DNA from: Pseudomonadota bacterium
GTDB taxonomy: Bacteria; Pseudomonadota; Gammaproteobacteria; Steroidobacterales; Steroidobacteraceae
Direction: 5' to 3'
Length of the DNA stretch: 64,000 nucleotides
Assembly (NCBI GenBank): GCA_021808195.1
Contig: JAKBCE010000016.1
Location: 1 to 64,000, forward strand
The translations under genes and the position numbers were made by a program. This document shows, piece after piece, positions 18,622-27,159 of the stretch (positions are counted from its first letter, which is position 1; each line of letters opens with the position of its first letter). The notes below the pieces were generated by a model, which worked only from the letters and a program-made list of their open reading frames with translations, did not search any database and was not told where the DNA came from.

Positions 18622-19545
18622 TCAGAGCGACTGCGGCAGGACGGCGGGGGACGGCTCGGTGCCGACGCCGGCATGCGCGTAGCGGCTCTTCACCACGAGC
18701 AGATCGCATTCGAGCGCATCGACCAGCCGTTCGGTCAGCTGTTCACTGCCGTGACGCCGGGCCGAGGGGCCGCTTGGCACGCCGATCACCAGCGATTGCG
18801 CCCGCGCTTGACGCACATAGCGCGGCAACAACTCCTCGGGCACGCCGCATTCGACCTGCACCTGCTGTGCGCCGATCTCGTGCAACTCGGCGAGCCGGCG
18901 CACCTGCGCCTCGGCGCGCACGCCCTCAGGGTTGGGGCCGGCGTGCTGGGCAGGCGGCTCGGCGTGATAGAGGTGCACCGGGACATCCGCCAACGCGCCC
19001 GCCAGCGTCTTGGCCGCACCGATCGCGAGCTCATCGAGATCCCCATCGGCCTCACGTGCGTGCTCGGGCTCGACGGCTGCAACGATGCACCCCTTGGAGT
19101 AGATCTCGCGGGTCTTCACGAACAGCACGGCACAGGGGGCTGCCTCGATCAGGCGCAGTTCGCGGTACACGAGCGCACGGTGTGCCTCCTCGAGCGCCAG
19201 GGCCGGCACGATGAGCAGATCGGGCTTGTGCCGCAGCGCCTGGCGGATGATGCCCTCGTAGATCGGGTAATCCCAACGCACGCTGGGGCTCACCGTCACC
19301 CCCTGGTCACGCAGAATGTCCGCCAGGCGCTCGAGGCGGCGCCGGCGCTCCTCGACCCGCGCGGCGATGAGATTCGCCGCGCCGCCGCGCACCGCCTGCG
19401 CCTGGGCGGCCTGCGGCTCGTAGAGGCAGTGGAACAGATCGACCTGCGCCTCGAAGGCGCGGGCCAGCCGTCCGACCCGATCCAGCACGTAGATCGGCAC
19501 GAGCTCCAGGCCCGTCACTGCAAGCATCAACCGACGCCAGATCAT
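18622..19545 (-). CDS. Universal stress protein, tandem UspA domains
   Basis: About 307 residues with two Usp folds. Start ATG at 19545 is preceded by AGGGGG at a suitable distance; starts at 19581 or further upstream are also possible. The first half contains LARAFEAQVDLFHCLYE, then KPDLLIVPALA; the second ends SLVIGVPSGPSARRHGSEQ, with the G-2X-G-9X-G-type ATP-binding loop, and DLLVVKSRY. Such proteins are involved in stress survival, often under energy limitation. It is divergent from the phosphoribosyltransferase-MAT cluster. Confidence 0.85.
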   Translation of the reverse strand: MIWRRLMLAVTGLELVPIYVLDRVGRLARAFEAQVDLFHCLYEPQAAQAQAVRGGAANLIAARVEERRRRLERLADILRDQGVTVSPSVRWDYPIYEGIIRQALRHKPDLLIVPALALEEAHRALVYRELRLIEAAPCAVLFVKTREIYSKGCIVAAVEPEHAREADGDLDELAIGAAKTLAGALADVPVHLYHAEPPAQHAGPNPEGVRAEAQVRRLAELHEIGAQQVQVECGVPEELLPRYVRQARAQSLVIGVPSGPSARRHGSEQLTERLVDALECDLLVVKSRYAHAGVGTEPSPAVLPQSL

Positions 19546-19790
19546 CCGCCGAGCCCCCTGAGCATTCTCCGGTGCGAGCATTTCACGCTTGCCCCGCCCC
19601 ATGAAGCCGCACGGTCCGCAGCCGCCTAGGTAGTTGCCCCAGCGGAGCCCTCGGGCGGCCCCCCCACTCCGCATTCATACGGATGGCGCTCGCGCCCCAG
19701 ACGTGGCGCAATCGCAGCATCCGTCAGGGGGCGTACGGCACGCGGCGGTGTGCCCGCTGAGTCCCGCTGACTTCACGGAGACCGGTCCGC

Positions 19791-20468
19791 ATGCGCACAG
19801 GCACCGCTCAGCGGGTCTTTACCGACCGGGCCGCCGCCGGTGCGGCGCTCGCCCGGGCGCTCGGGGAGCAAACCCGCGGCGCCCCCGTACTCGTCCTCGG
19901 GCTGCCCCGCGGCGGGGTCGCGGTGGCGCGCGAGGTCGCCACCGCCCTGCACGCACCGCTCGATGTGCTCGTGGTGCGCAAAATCACGCTGGCGCACGAC
20001 CCTGAATTCGCGATCGGCGCGGCCGCCTCCGGCGGCATCGTCTTGTGGGACGCACACCGCGGCGCGCACCGCGGCGCGCACCGCGGCGAGGCGCTCGAAG
20101 CGGCGCGGGCGGCGGCCGTGCGAGAAATCGAGCGTCGCGAGCGACTCTACCGCCCGGGCCGCGCACCGCTCGATCTGCGCGGCAAAGAGGTGATTCTGGT
20201 CGATGACGGTCTCGCCACGGGCGCCACCATGCTCGCGGCGATCCGCGCCGCCCGGCAGGCCGGCGCCGCCCGGATCATCGCCGCCGTACCGGTCGGCTCC
20301 CCGCAGGCGGCCGAGCGGGTGCGCGCCGCCGCCGATCTGCTCGTGATCCTCTCGAGCCCAGCGGCGCTGTTTGCCGTCGGTGAGTGGTATGAGCGCTTCG
20401 AGCAGCTCGAGGATGCCGAGGTGTGCCGGCTGCTCGGGCTCGAGGGGCCAAAGGGCACCCCGAGGTAA
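19791..20468 (+). CDS. Phosphoribosyltransferase-family protein
   Basis: 225 residues, type I PRTase fold. LVLGLPRGGVAVAREVA lies near the N-terminus and the PRPP-binding loop is VILVDDGLATGATM (about residues 134-147). Substrate unknown; COG1926-like proteins of this type are often found near stress and signalling genes. A 12-base unit is repeated about three times in frame (20053-20088, coding H-R-G-A). It ends 6 bases before the MAT gene, so the two are probably one operon. Confidence 0.85.
   Translation: MRTGTAQRVFTDRAAAGAALARALGEQTRGAPVLVLGLPRGGVAVAREVATALHAPLDVLVVRKITLAHDPEFAIGAAASGGIVLWDAHRGAHRGAHRGEALEAARAAAVREIERRERLYRPGRAPLDLRGKEVILVDDGLATGATMLAAIRAARQAGAARIIAAVPVGSPQAAERVRAAADLLVILSSPAALFAVGEWYERFEQLEDAEVCRLLGLEGPKGTPR
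20053..20088 (+). repeat. Three tandem 12-base units inside the PRTase gene
   Basis: The last two units (20065-20088) are identical, with the first differing at one base. In frame, they code repeated HRGA. Confidence 0.8.
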
Positions 20469-20474
20469 TCCGCC

Positions 20475-21668
20475 ATGGAGCTGATCATCGAGTGTCTCGA
20501 GCACGCCAGTCCCGCCACCGCCGCGGTCGAGATCGCCGAGCGCAAGGGTGTCGGCCATCCCGACTCGATCTGCGACGGCATTGCCGAGCAGGTGTGCGTG
20601 CGGCTCTGTCAGTACTATCAGGAGCGATTCGGAATCATCCTGCATCACAACGTCGACAAGGTCATGCTCTGCGCCGGCACGTCCCAGCCGGCGTTCGGCG
20701 GGGGTGAGACGCGCGAGCCGATCGAGATCTATCTCGGCGGCCGCGCCGCCGCCGAGCATGCCGGGGTGCACATCCCGGTGCAGGAGATTGCCGAGGCGGC
20801 GTGCCGCGAGTGGCTGCGCACGCATCTGCCGCACCTCGATCTCGATCGGGGCGTGCGCATCGTGCCGCGGCTGCGGCCGGGCTCGCGGGATCTCAACTGG
20901 CTGTTTGCCCATTCGGCCAGCGGCACCCCGCTCGCCAACGACAGCTCCTGCGGCACCGGCTTCGCGCCGCTCACCGAGCTGGAAAGTGCGGTGCTCGCCG
21001 CCGAGCGGACCCTGAATGCTGCGCACACCAAACAGGCCCACCCGGCATTTGGCGAGGACGTCAAAGTCATGGGCGTCAGACACGCCGAGCGCATCGAGCT
21101 CACCGTCAGCTGCGCGTTCGTCGACCGCTTTCTCACTAACATGGACGATTACCTGGAGGCAAAGCGCAGCGCCGCAGCGCTCGCCGTCGCCGCGGCGAGC
21201 CGGGCGAGCACACGGGAGGTGCAGGCGGTGGTTAATGCCGCCGATGACATCGAGCGCGGCGACATCTTCATGACCGTCACCGGCACCTCGGCCGAGGCGG
21301 GCGATGATGGGCAGACCGGTCGCGGCAACCGGGTCTGCGGCCTGATCACCCCGTATCGGATCATGAGCATCGAGGGCGCGGCGGGCAAAAACCCGGTCAG
21401 CCACACCGGCAAGCTCTACAACCTGCTGGCGCTGCGCATCGCGGCGGCCTGCGCGGCGCATCTGCCCGCCGTCAATGCGGCCGCCTGTCTCATGGTGAGC
21501 CGGATCGGCCAGCCGCTCGATGATCCGCAGCTCGTGCAGATCACCCTCGGCGGGGCGTCCCCGGCCCAGGCACTGCAGCAGCAGACGGCCGAGCTGCTCC
21601 ACGCGCAATTGCACGAGCTGCGCAGCCTGCGCGAGGCGCTGCTCGGTGAGCAGCTGAGCCTCTACTGA
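20475..21668 (+). CDS. mat: Archaeal-type methionine adenosyltransferase
   Basis: 397 residues, COG1812-type. It makes S-adenosylmethionine from methionine and ATP. Family hallmarks: [19 protein letters not shown], then [59 protein letters not shown], and [17 protein letters not shown]. It is unlike the bacterial MetK, which is shorter and has different motifs. Upstream is a PRTase 6 bases away; downstream is the CheR-kinase gene after a 67-base gap. Archaeal MAT is uncommon in bacteria, so a lateral origin is possible; a standard metK elsewhere is not excluded. Confidence 0.93.
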   Translation: MELIIECLEHASPATAAVEIAERKGVGHPDSICDGIAEQVCVRLCQYYQERFGIILHHNVDKVMLCAGTSQPAFGGGETREPIEIYLGGRAAAEHAGVHIPVQEIAEAACREWLRTHLPHLDLDRGVRIVPRLRPGSRDLNWLFAHSASGTPLANDSSCGTGFAPLTELESAVLAAERTLNAAHTKQAHPAFGEDVKVMGVRHAERIELTVSCAFVDRFLTNMDDYLEAKRSAAALAVAAASRASTREVQAVVNAADDIERGDIFMTVTGTSAEAGDDGQTGRGNRVCGLITPYRIMSIEGAAGKNPVSHTGKLYNLLALRIAAACAAHLPAVNAAACLMVSRIGQPLDDPQLVQITLGGASPAQALQQQTAELLHAQLHELRSLREALLGEQLSLY

Positions 21669-21735
21669 TGCGCAGCCCCTGCACCACGCGCGCGGCGACC
21701 TCGCGCCCAACCGCCCCTCGGCAAAGGACACCCTA

Positions 21736-23514
21736 GTGCCCAACTCGTGTGTGCGGCCGCCGCCCGAGCGCCCCGCGACCCCGCGCTTCTTCCGTGAGCC
21801 GCAGGTGCTCGAGGCGCTCACCAGCCGTGCGCTCGCCGCGCGCATCCGCAGCGCGAGCGCCACCGAGCCGCTGCGCGTGTGGGTGCCGGCCTGCGGCGCT
21901 GGCGAGGAGGTGTACACCCTCGCGATCTGCCTGCTCGAGCAGTTTCTGGCACAGGGCAAGGCACCGCGCCTGCAGATCTTTGCGACCGATCGCGACGATG
22001 AGGCCCTGGCCCTGACGCGCGCCGGCCGCTACGCCCCGAGTGCGCTCCTCGGCGCGCCGCGTCTCACCCGCTATTTCGAGCCGCTTGCTGGGCAGGCACT
22101 TCAGGCGCGTCCGCTGCTGCGCGATCTGCTGAGCACCGCAGTGCACGATGTGCTGCGCCATCCGCCGATTTTCACGCGCCTGGATCTGATCAGCGCCCGC
22201 AATCTGCCCGCGCACCTGCCGCCCGAGACCGCCCGACGCTTCGCCGCCAACACCCACTTCGCGCTGCGCGCCGGGGGCGCTCTGCTGCTCTGTGCAGAGG
22301 CCGATCAGGGCGCGGTGCGCGCGCAGTTCTCACCCCTCGAGGAGGGGCTGCAGGGGCTGCCGATTTACCGCAAGAGCCCGCACCGCCGCGACCGGATCGA
22401 GCCCCCTGCCAGCGAGCTCGAGACGGCCCATGCCGCACTCAGCGATCTGACCATCCAGCTGAATTCGCTGCGCGAGGAGCGCGCGCTGCTCGGCATGGAG
22501 CTGCAGCACAACGCGCGCCGCCTGGAAGCGGGCAACGATGATCTGGCCGGTCTGATCGACATGCTGCAGGCCACCGCGGTGTTTCTCGACCCGGATCTGC
22601 GCATCCGGCGCTATGCCGGCGGCGCCGCCGCCCTGCTCGGTGTGAGCCCCGCCGATCTCGGCCACTCACTCACCGCACTCGCCAGCCCGCTGATCGACGC
22701 GGCGCTGCTCGCCGCCGTGCGCCACGCGGCCGCCACCGGGGCGAGCGCCCAGAACGAGGTGCACTGCGAGACTCAGCGCTGGTACCTCAGGCGCATCCAG
22801 CCGCACAATCTCGCCGGGGCCGCCGACGGGGTAGTCATCACCTGGGTCGACATCACGGCCCTGAAATCTCTGCAGGCGGAAGTTGCGCGCATCGCCGCCC
22901 TCGAGCAGCAGCGCATCGGCCAGGAACTGCATGACGGCATCCAACAGGAGCTCACCGCCCTGGCGCTGCTCGCGCAGAACCTGCGCGAGGCGCTCGATGG
23001 CAGCGCCAGTGCACGCGAGCGGCAATGGACTGCTCACCTCACCGAAGGCATCGCCGTGGTCCACCGCCACGTTCAAGCGCTCGCGCGTGGACTGGTACCG
23101 GCGCCCCTCGATGCCCAGCGCCTCGCCCCGGCGCTCGCCGAGTTCGCACGCACCACGAGCGAGTGCGCCAATGTGGCCTGTGAGTTTGTGCTCGAGGGGA
23201 CTTTGCACCTGCCGGACGCCGAGTGCGCGACGCACCTGTACCGCATCGCTCAGGAAGCCGTGAACAACGCCACCCGGCATGCACGCGCGAGCCGCATCGT
23301 GATTCGGCTGAGCGCGCACGAGGGCGCCCTACAGCTCGAGATCCGCGACGATGGCGTCGGGCTGCCACCGCAGAGGGGCCTCGGGCGTGGCGTGGGTCTG
23401 CGTCTGATGGAGCACCGCCGTTCGCTCATTGGCGCGACGCTGAGCGCACAGAGCGAGCCCGCCGGCGGCACCCGCGTGGCCTGCACGCTGCCTGCGCCCG
23501 CGGCGCGTGTTTGA
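21736..23514 (+). CDS. CheR-type methyltransferase / PAS / histidine kinase
   Basis: 592 residues. Residues about 20-210 resemble the CheR methyltransferase domain (VWVPACGAGEEVYTLAI matches the SAM motif; LISARNLPAHLPPET matches the family asparagine loop). A coiled coil then a PAS-like region (about 270-380) follow, then a NarL-type kinase: phospho-acceptor His399 in RIGQELHDGIQQEL, HATPase with QEAVNNATRHARAS and IRDDGVGLPP. It ends 3 bases from the convergent response regulator stop, its likely partner. Whether the CheR part is active is unclear. Confidence 0.85.
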   Translation: MPNSCVRPPPERPATPRFFREPQVLEALTSRALAARIRSASATEPLRVWVPACGAGEEVYTLAICLLEQFLAQGKAPRLQIFATDRDDEALALTRAGRYAPSALLGAPRLTRYFEPLAGQALQARPLLRDLLSTAVHDVLRHPPIFTRLDLISARNLPAHLPPETARRFAANTHFALRAGGALLLCAEADQGAVRAQFSPLEEGLQGLPIYRKSPHRRDRIEPPASELETAHAALSDLTIQLNSLREERALLGMELQHNARRLEAGNDDLAGLIDMLQATAVFLDPDLRIRRYAGGAAALLGVSPADLGHSLTALASPLIDAALLAAVRHAAATGASAQNEVHCETQRWYLRRIQPHNLAGAADGVVITWVDITALKSLQAEVARIAALEQQRIGQELHDGIQQELTALALLAQNLREALDGSASARERQWTAHLTEGIAVVHRHVQALARGLVPAPLDAQRLAPALAEFARTTSECANVACEFVLEGTLHLPDAECATHLYRIAQEAVNNATRHARASRIVIRLSAHEGALQLEIRDDGVGLPPQRGLGRGVGLRLMEHRRSLIGATLSAQSEPAGGTRVACTLPAPAARV

Positions 23515-23517
23515 CGC

Positions 23518-24225
23518 TCAGGCGCGGCTCTCGAGCGTCCAGAGCACGGCACGACGCAACAGCTCGGTGCCGTTGCGCAGATTCAACTTGGCCCGGATGT
23601 GCTCACGGTGCGACTCGACCGTGTGCACGCTCAAGTGCAACTGCGCGGCGATCGCCCGCGTCCCGGAGCCGCGACCGATCAGCTCGAAGATCTGCAGCTC
23701 CCGATCACTCAGCAGCTCCAATCCCTGCGTGCCACGCCGCCCCGAGACCGCCTGACTCGCCAGCCGCTGTGCCAGCCCGGAGCTGAGATAGATCTCCCCG
23801 GCGAGCACGGCCCGGATCGCCTCGAGCACCGAGCCGTGCAGCTCCTGTTTGTTGACGTAGCCGTGCGCGCCGGCACGCAACATCCGCTCGGCAAACAGCT
23901 CCTCATCGTAGGCGCTCACGACCAACATCTTCGGACCGTTGCCCTCGGCCGTGATCGCCTTGACCAGATCAAGACCGCTGCCCTGTTTCAGCCCCACATC
24001 GACGATGGCCAAGTCCGGCCGGCGCGTGCGGATCAACTCGAGCGCGCTGTCCGGATCGGCCGCCTCGCAGCAGACCTGAAGATCCGGCTGGGTGGCGATC
24101 CGAGCGGCGAGTCCCTCGCGCACCAAGGGGTGATCGTCGACGATGGCGATCCGTATCGGTGGCGCGACGGCTGGCTGTTCCGACAATGCATTCACGAGCC
24201 GCTCCCTCGATCTTTCCATACCCAT
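23518..24225 (-). CDS. LuxR/NarL-family response regulator
   Basis: About 235 residues from the ATG at 24225 (24219 also possible). An N-terminal receiver domain (IRIAIVDDHPLVREGL, phospho-acceptor Asp76 in LAIVDVGLKQGSG) is followed by a LuxR-type HTH (LSDRELQIFELIGRGSGTRA, HLSVHTVESHREHIRAKLNL). It ends 3 bases from the convergent stop of the CheR/histidine kinase gene, which has a NarL-type kinase domain, so the two likely form a two-component pair. A hybrid kinase lies upstream, divergently transcribed. Confidence 0.92.
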   Translation of the reverse strand: MGMERSRERLVNALSEQPAVAPPIRIAIVDDHPLVREGLAARIATQPDLQVCCEAADPDSALELIRTRRPDLAIVDVGLKQGSGLDLVKAITAEGNGPKMLVVSAYDEELFAERMLRAGAHGYVNKQELHGSVLEAIRAVLAGEIYLSSGLAQRLASQAVSGRRGTQGLELLSDRELQIFELIGRGSGTRAIAAQLHLSVHTVESHREHIRAKLNLRNGTELLRRAVLWTLESRA

Positions 24226-24295
24226 GGTAACACCGTGATTCCATGACGATAAGGAGCAACAGCGCCCGACACGTGCCGGGGTGGTGGAATCCACC

Positions 24296-25966
24296 ATGTC
24301 GGGTTGGCGGGCGGCCCGATTGCGTGCAACCGCAGGGTCACAGAGGATGGAGGCGCCCTTCACCGCCCTCGAAGGGCATCGTCTCGCAGTTGCAGGGTCA
24401 ACCGTCACAGACGAGACCGCCGTGTTCACCGCGCCGCCTGAAATTGCACGCATTGCTCTGCAGTCCGCCCCGGATGCCATGCTGCTGATCGACGCTCTGG
24501 GGCTGATCCTGTTCGCCAACTCGCGCGTCGAGGCTTTGTTCGGCTACTCGCGCGAGCAGCTGATCGGTCACAGCGTTGATACTCTGTTACCGGAACGCTC
24601 GCGGCGCGCGCACGCCCTGCTGCGCGATCGGTACATGCGCCGCGCACGGCGCAAGCCCATGGGCATCGGCTTCGAGCTGCGCGCGCAGCGCAGCGACGGC
24701 AGCGAGTTGCCGGTGTCGATCCGGCTCTCCCCGATGAGCTGGGGGGACAGTACGGTGGTGTTGGCCGCGATCCGCGATGCCAGCGCACGCAAGCGCATCG
24801 AGGCCGAGCTGCTCGCGGCGCGGCGCGCAGCCGAGCAGGCCCGGGAAGTCGCCGTGGGCGCCAGTCAGGCGAAGAGTCGGTTTCTCGCCACCGCCAGCCA
24901 CGATTTGCGCCAGCCGCTGCAGACGCTCGCGCTGCTCAACGGCGCACTGCGGCGCACTGTGCACGACAGCGACGCCGTGCTTGCGCTCTGTCAACAGGAG
25001 CAGGCGATCGGGGCGATGTCGCGGCTGCTCAACGCACTGCTCGACATCAGCAAGCTCGAATCCGGCGCGATCAAACCGGCACCGATGGATTTCGCCATCG
25101 ATGCGCTGTTCGAGGAGCTGCGCCGCGAATTCACCGAACTGGCCGCGAACAAGGGGCTTGCGCTCGAGGTCGCAGGCGGGGAGTACCTGGCGCACACCGA
25201 TCCGGCGCTGCTCGAGCAATTGCTGCGCAACCTGATGTCGAACGCTGTGAAGTACACCCACAGCGGCCGCATCACGCTGCGCTGCGCGCGCGAACCGGAC
25301 GGAGTGCTGCGCATCGAGGTTCGCGACACCGGCATTGGCATTGCCGCCGAACAGCTCTCGCGCATCTACGAGGAGTTCTATCAGATCGGCACTGCCGATG
25401 GCTATGGACTCGGACTGACCATCGTGCGTCGCATCGTCGATCTGCTCGGCCTGCAACTGCAGGTCAACTCGCGGCCCGCAGAAGGCTCGTGCTTCAGCGT
25501 GCTAGTGCCGGCGGCCAGCGCAGCGCTCAGCGCCGCGCCCACCGCCGAGGTGTTTGATCCGCACCTCGCCGCGCAGACACTCTCGCACCGGCAGCGGGTT
25601 CTGTTGGTCGAGGATGACAGTGGCGTACGCGATGCCACGCGCATGCTGCTGAAGGTCGAGGGCTATCGGGTTGCCGCAGTTGCCTCGCTCGAGGAGGCAC
25701 TCGCCGCGGCCGCCGAGGGTGTCGACCTGCTGGTCACGGACTACCACCTGCGCGACGGGCAGACCGGCACCGAGGTCATTGCCGCCGTGCGGCGCACGCT
25801 CGGCAAGCCGCTGAAGTGTGTGCTCATCACCGGGGACACCTCGAGCTCGATCCGCCAGCTGCCGCGCGATCCGGACTTGCGCGTCGCGAGCAAGCCGGTA
25901 CAGGCCGAACAGTTACTGACACTGCTCGATACGCTCGGGGCGCCGAGCGCCGCGCCGCCGCCCTGA
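24296..25966 (+). CDS. PAS-containing hybrid histidine kinase with C-terminal receiver
   Basis: About 556 residues from the ATG at 24296 (a GTG at 24281 or the ATG at 24347 are alternatives). Order: PAS (about 45-165, APDAMLLIDALGLILFANSR), HisKA with His202 (LATASHDLRQPLQTLALLNG), HATPase (LMSNAVKYTHSG, DTGIGIAAEQL, GYGLGLTIVRRIV) and a receiver domain with Asp482 (LLVTDYHLRDGQTG). No transmembrane segments, so it is likely cytosolic. It follows the divergent response regulator and may feed the same or a separate output. Confidence 0.9.
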   Translation: MSGWRAARLRATAGSQRMEAPFTALEGHRLAVAGSTVTDETAVFTAPPEIARIALQSAPDAMLLIDALGLILFANSRVEALFGYSREQLIGHSVDTLLPERSRRAHALLRDRYMRRARRKPMGIGFELRAQRSDGSELPVSIRLSPMSWGDSTVVLAAIRDASARKRIEAELLAARRAAEQAREVAVGASQAKSRFLATASHDLRQPLQTLALLNGALRRTVHDSDAVLALCQQEQAIGAMSRLLNALLDISKLESGAIKPAPMDFAIDALFEELRREFTELAANKGLALEVAGGEYLAHTDPALLEQLLRNLMSNAVKYTHSGRITLRCAREPDGVLRIEVRDTGIGIAAEQLSRIYEEFYQIGTADGYGLGLTIVRRIVDLLGLQLQVNSRPAEGSCFSVLVPAASAALSAAPTAEVFDPHLAAQTLSHRQRVLLVEDDSGVRDATRMLLKVEGYRVAAVASLEEALAAAAEGVDLLVTDYHLRDGQTGTEVIAAVRRTLGKPLKCVLITGDTSSSIRQLPRDPDLRVASKPVQAEQLLTLLDTLGAPSAAPPP

Positions 25967-26050
25967 GCCGCCGCGCGGCGGTACTGTACCGGTGGTTTGT
26001 CACGATGGCGGCGGCCGGCACGGGCCGCTACCGTCACGCCAGATGCTCGG

Positions 26051-27019
26051 ATGCGCAGCAACGATCGGGTGAGGCGCATGTTGCAAAGATCGCAAACCAG
26101 TTGGAGCGAGCCGGCCCGCAGCCTCGTGCCGGCTCGGCCCGAGCCGCAGCTGTGCGGCGAGGTGCTCGAGCGGCTCGACACGCCGGTGTTCCTGTTCGGC
26201 TGCGGGCCTGAGCGGCACGGCCTGATCTATGCCAATCGCGCCTTCGAGCGCTGGGCCGGATGCGCCGGCGCGGCGCTCGAGGGCATGGACTGGCCGGCGC
26301 TGTGCTGCATCAGACCGGATGATCCGGGGCTGGCGCATCTGCAGTCCTGCGTGCTCGGCGGCCGCGGCGGTCGGGCGGTGGTGCGGGCCCAGCCCTCCGG
26401 CCGGACCCCACGCTGGGCACAGGTGCAGGTGAGTCCGCTGCCGGATGCACAGGGGCGGCAGCGCTTCATCGGCCAGCTGCGCGACGTCACTGCCGAGGCG
26501 CGCGAGCGCGCACAGCTGCGCCGTCAGGCACTGTACGATGGGCTCACCGGACTGCCCAACCGGCGACTGCTGCAGATCCGCCTGCAGCAGGCGATCGTGC
26601 GCGCGCGCACGCAGCACCTGCCGTTTGCGCTGGTGTTTCTCGACCTCGACCGCTTCAAAGCGATCAACGACAGCCTCGGCCATGAGGCGGCCGATCAGCT
26701 GCTGCGGCGCATCGCCGAGCGGCTGCGGCACGGGATTCGCGCGCACGACACGGTGGCGCGACTCTATGGCGATGAGTTCGCTCTGCTGCTCAGCCCGCTG
26801 CCCGACGAGCCCTCGGCGGAGCTGATCTGCAGCCGGGTCGCGGCCTGGCTCCACCAGCCGTTCGTCGTCAACGGCATGCGGCTCACGGTCTCGTGCAGCG
26901 TGGGCGTGGCACTGTATCCGGATGGTACCGACGGCCATCACCTGCTCGCCAGCGCCGACCGGGACATGTACCGTCACAAGCAGACCCATCAGCGCCGCAC
27001 CAGCGTCGATTGCGCCTGA
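26051..27019 (+). CDS. PAS/GGDEF protein with YGDEF in place of GGDEF
   Basis: About 322 residues from the ATG at 26051; a longer in-frame start at 25997 would add 18 residues. A PAS-like domain (about 40-150) is followed by a GGDEF domain: ALYDGLTGLPNRRLLQIRL, LVFLDLDRFKAINDSLGHEA and VARLYGDEFALLL. The catalytic motif is Y239-G-D-E-F rather than G-G-D-E-F. Changing the first Gly is often linked to weak or no cyclase activity, but this is not certain. Near the hybrid kinase in the same direction, with an 84-base gap. Confidence 0.85.
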   Translation: MRSNDRVRRMLQRSQTSWSEPARSLVPARPEPQLCGEVLERLDTPVFLFGCGPERHGLIYANRAFERWAGCAGAALEGMDWPALCCIRPDDPGLAHLQSCVLGGRGGRAVVRAQPSGRTPRWAQVQVSPLPDAQGRQRFIGQLRDVTAEARERAQLRRQALYDGLTGLPNRRLLQIRLQQAIVRARTQHLPFALVFLDLDRFKAINDSLGHEAADQLLRRIAERLRHGIRAHDTVARLYGDEFALLLSPLPDEPSAELICSRVAAWLHQPFVVNGMRLTVSCSVGVALYPDGTDGHHLLASADRDMYRHKQTHQRRTSVDCA

Positions 27020-27159
27020 GCGAGCGGCAAGAGACGCGCGAACAATCCGGCAGGTGGCAGGTGGGCCGGCGCGCTGGCCTGCACGGGCGGACCGAGGCAC
27101 ACTGTGTTGGGTGCACCGCCTGCCCGCTCACGCCGCCTGGCACAGAGGATGACCGCCTC

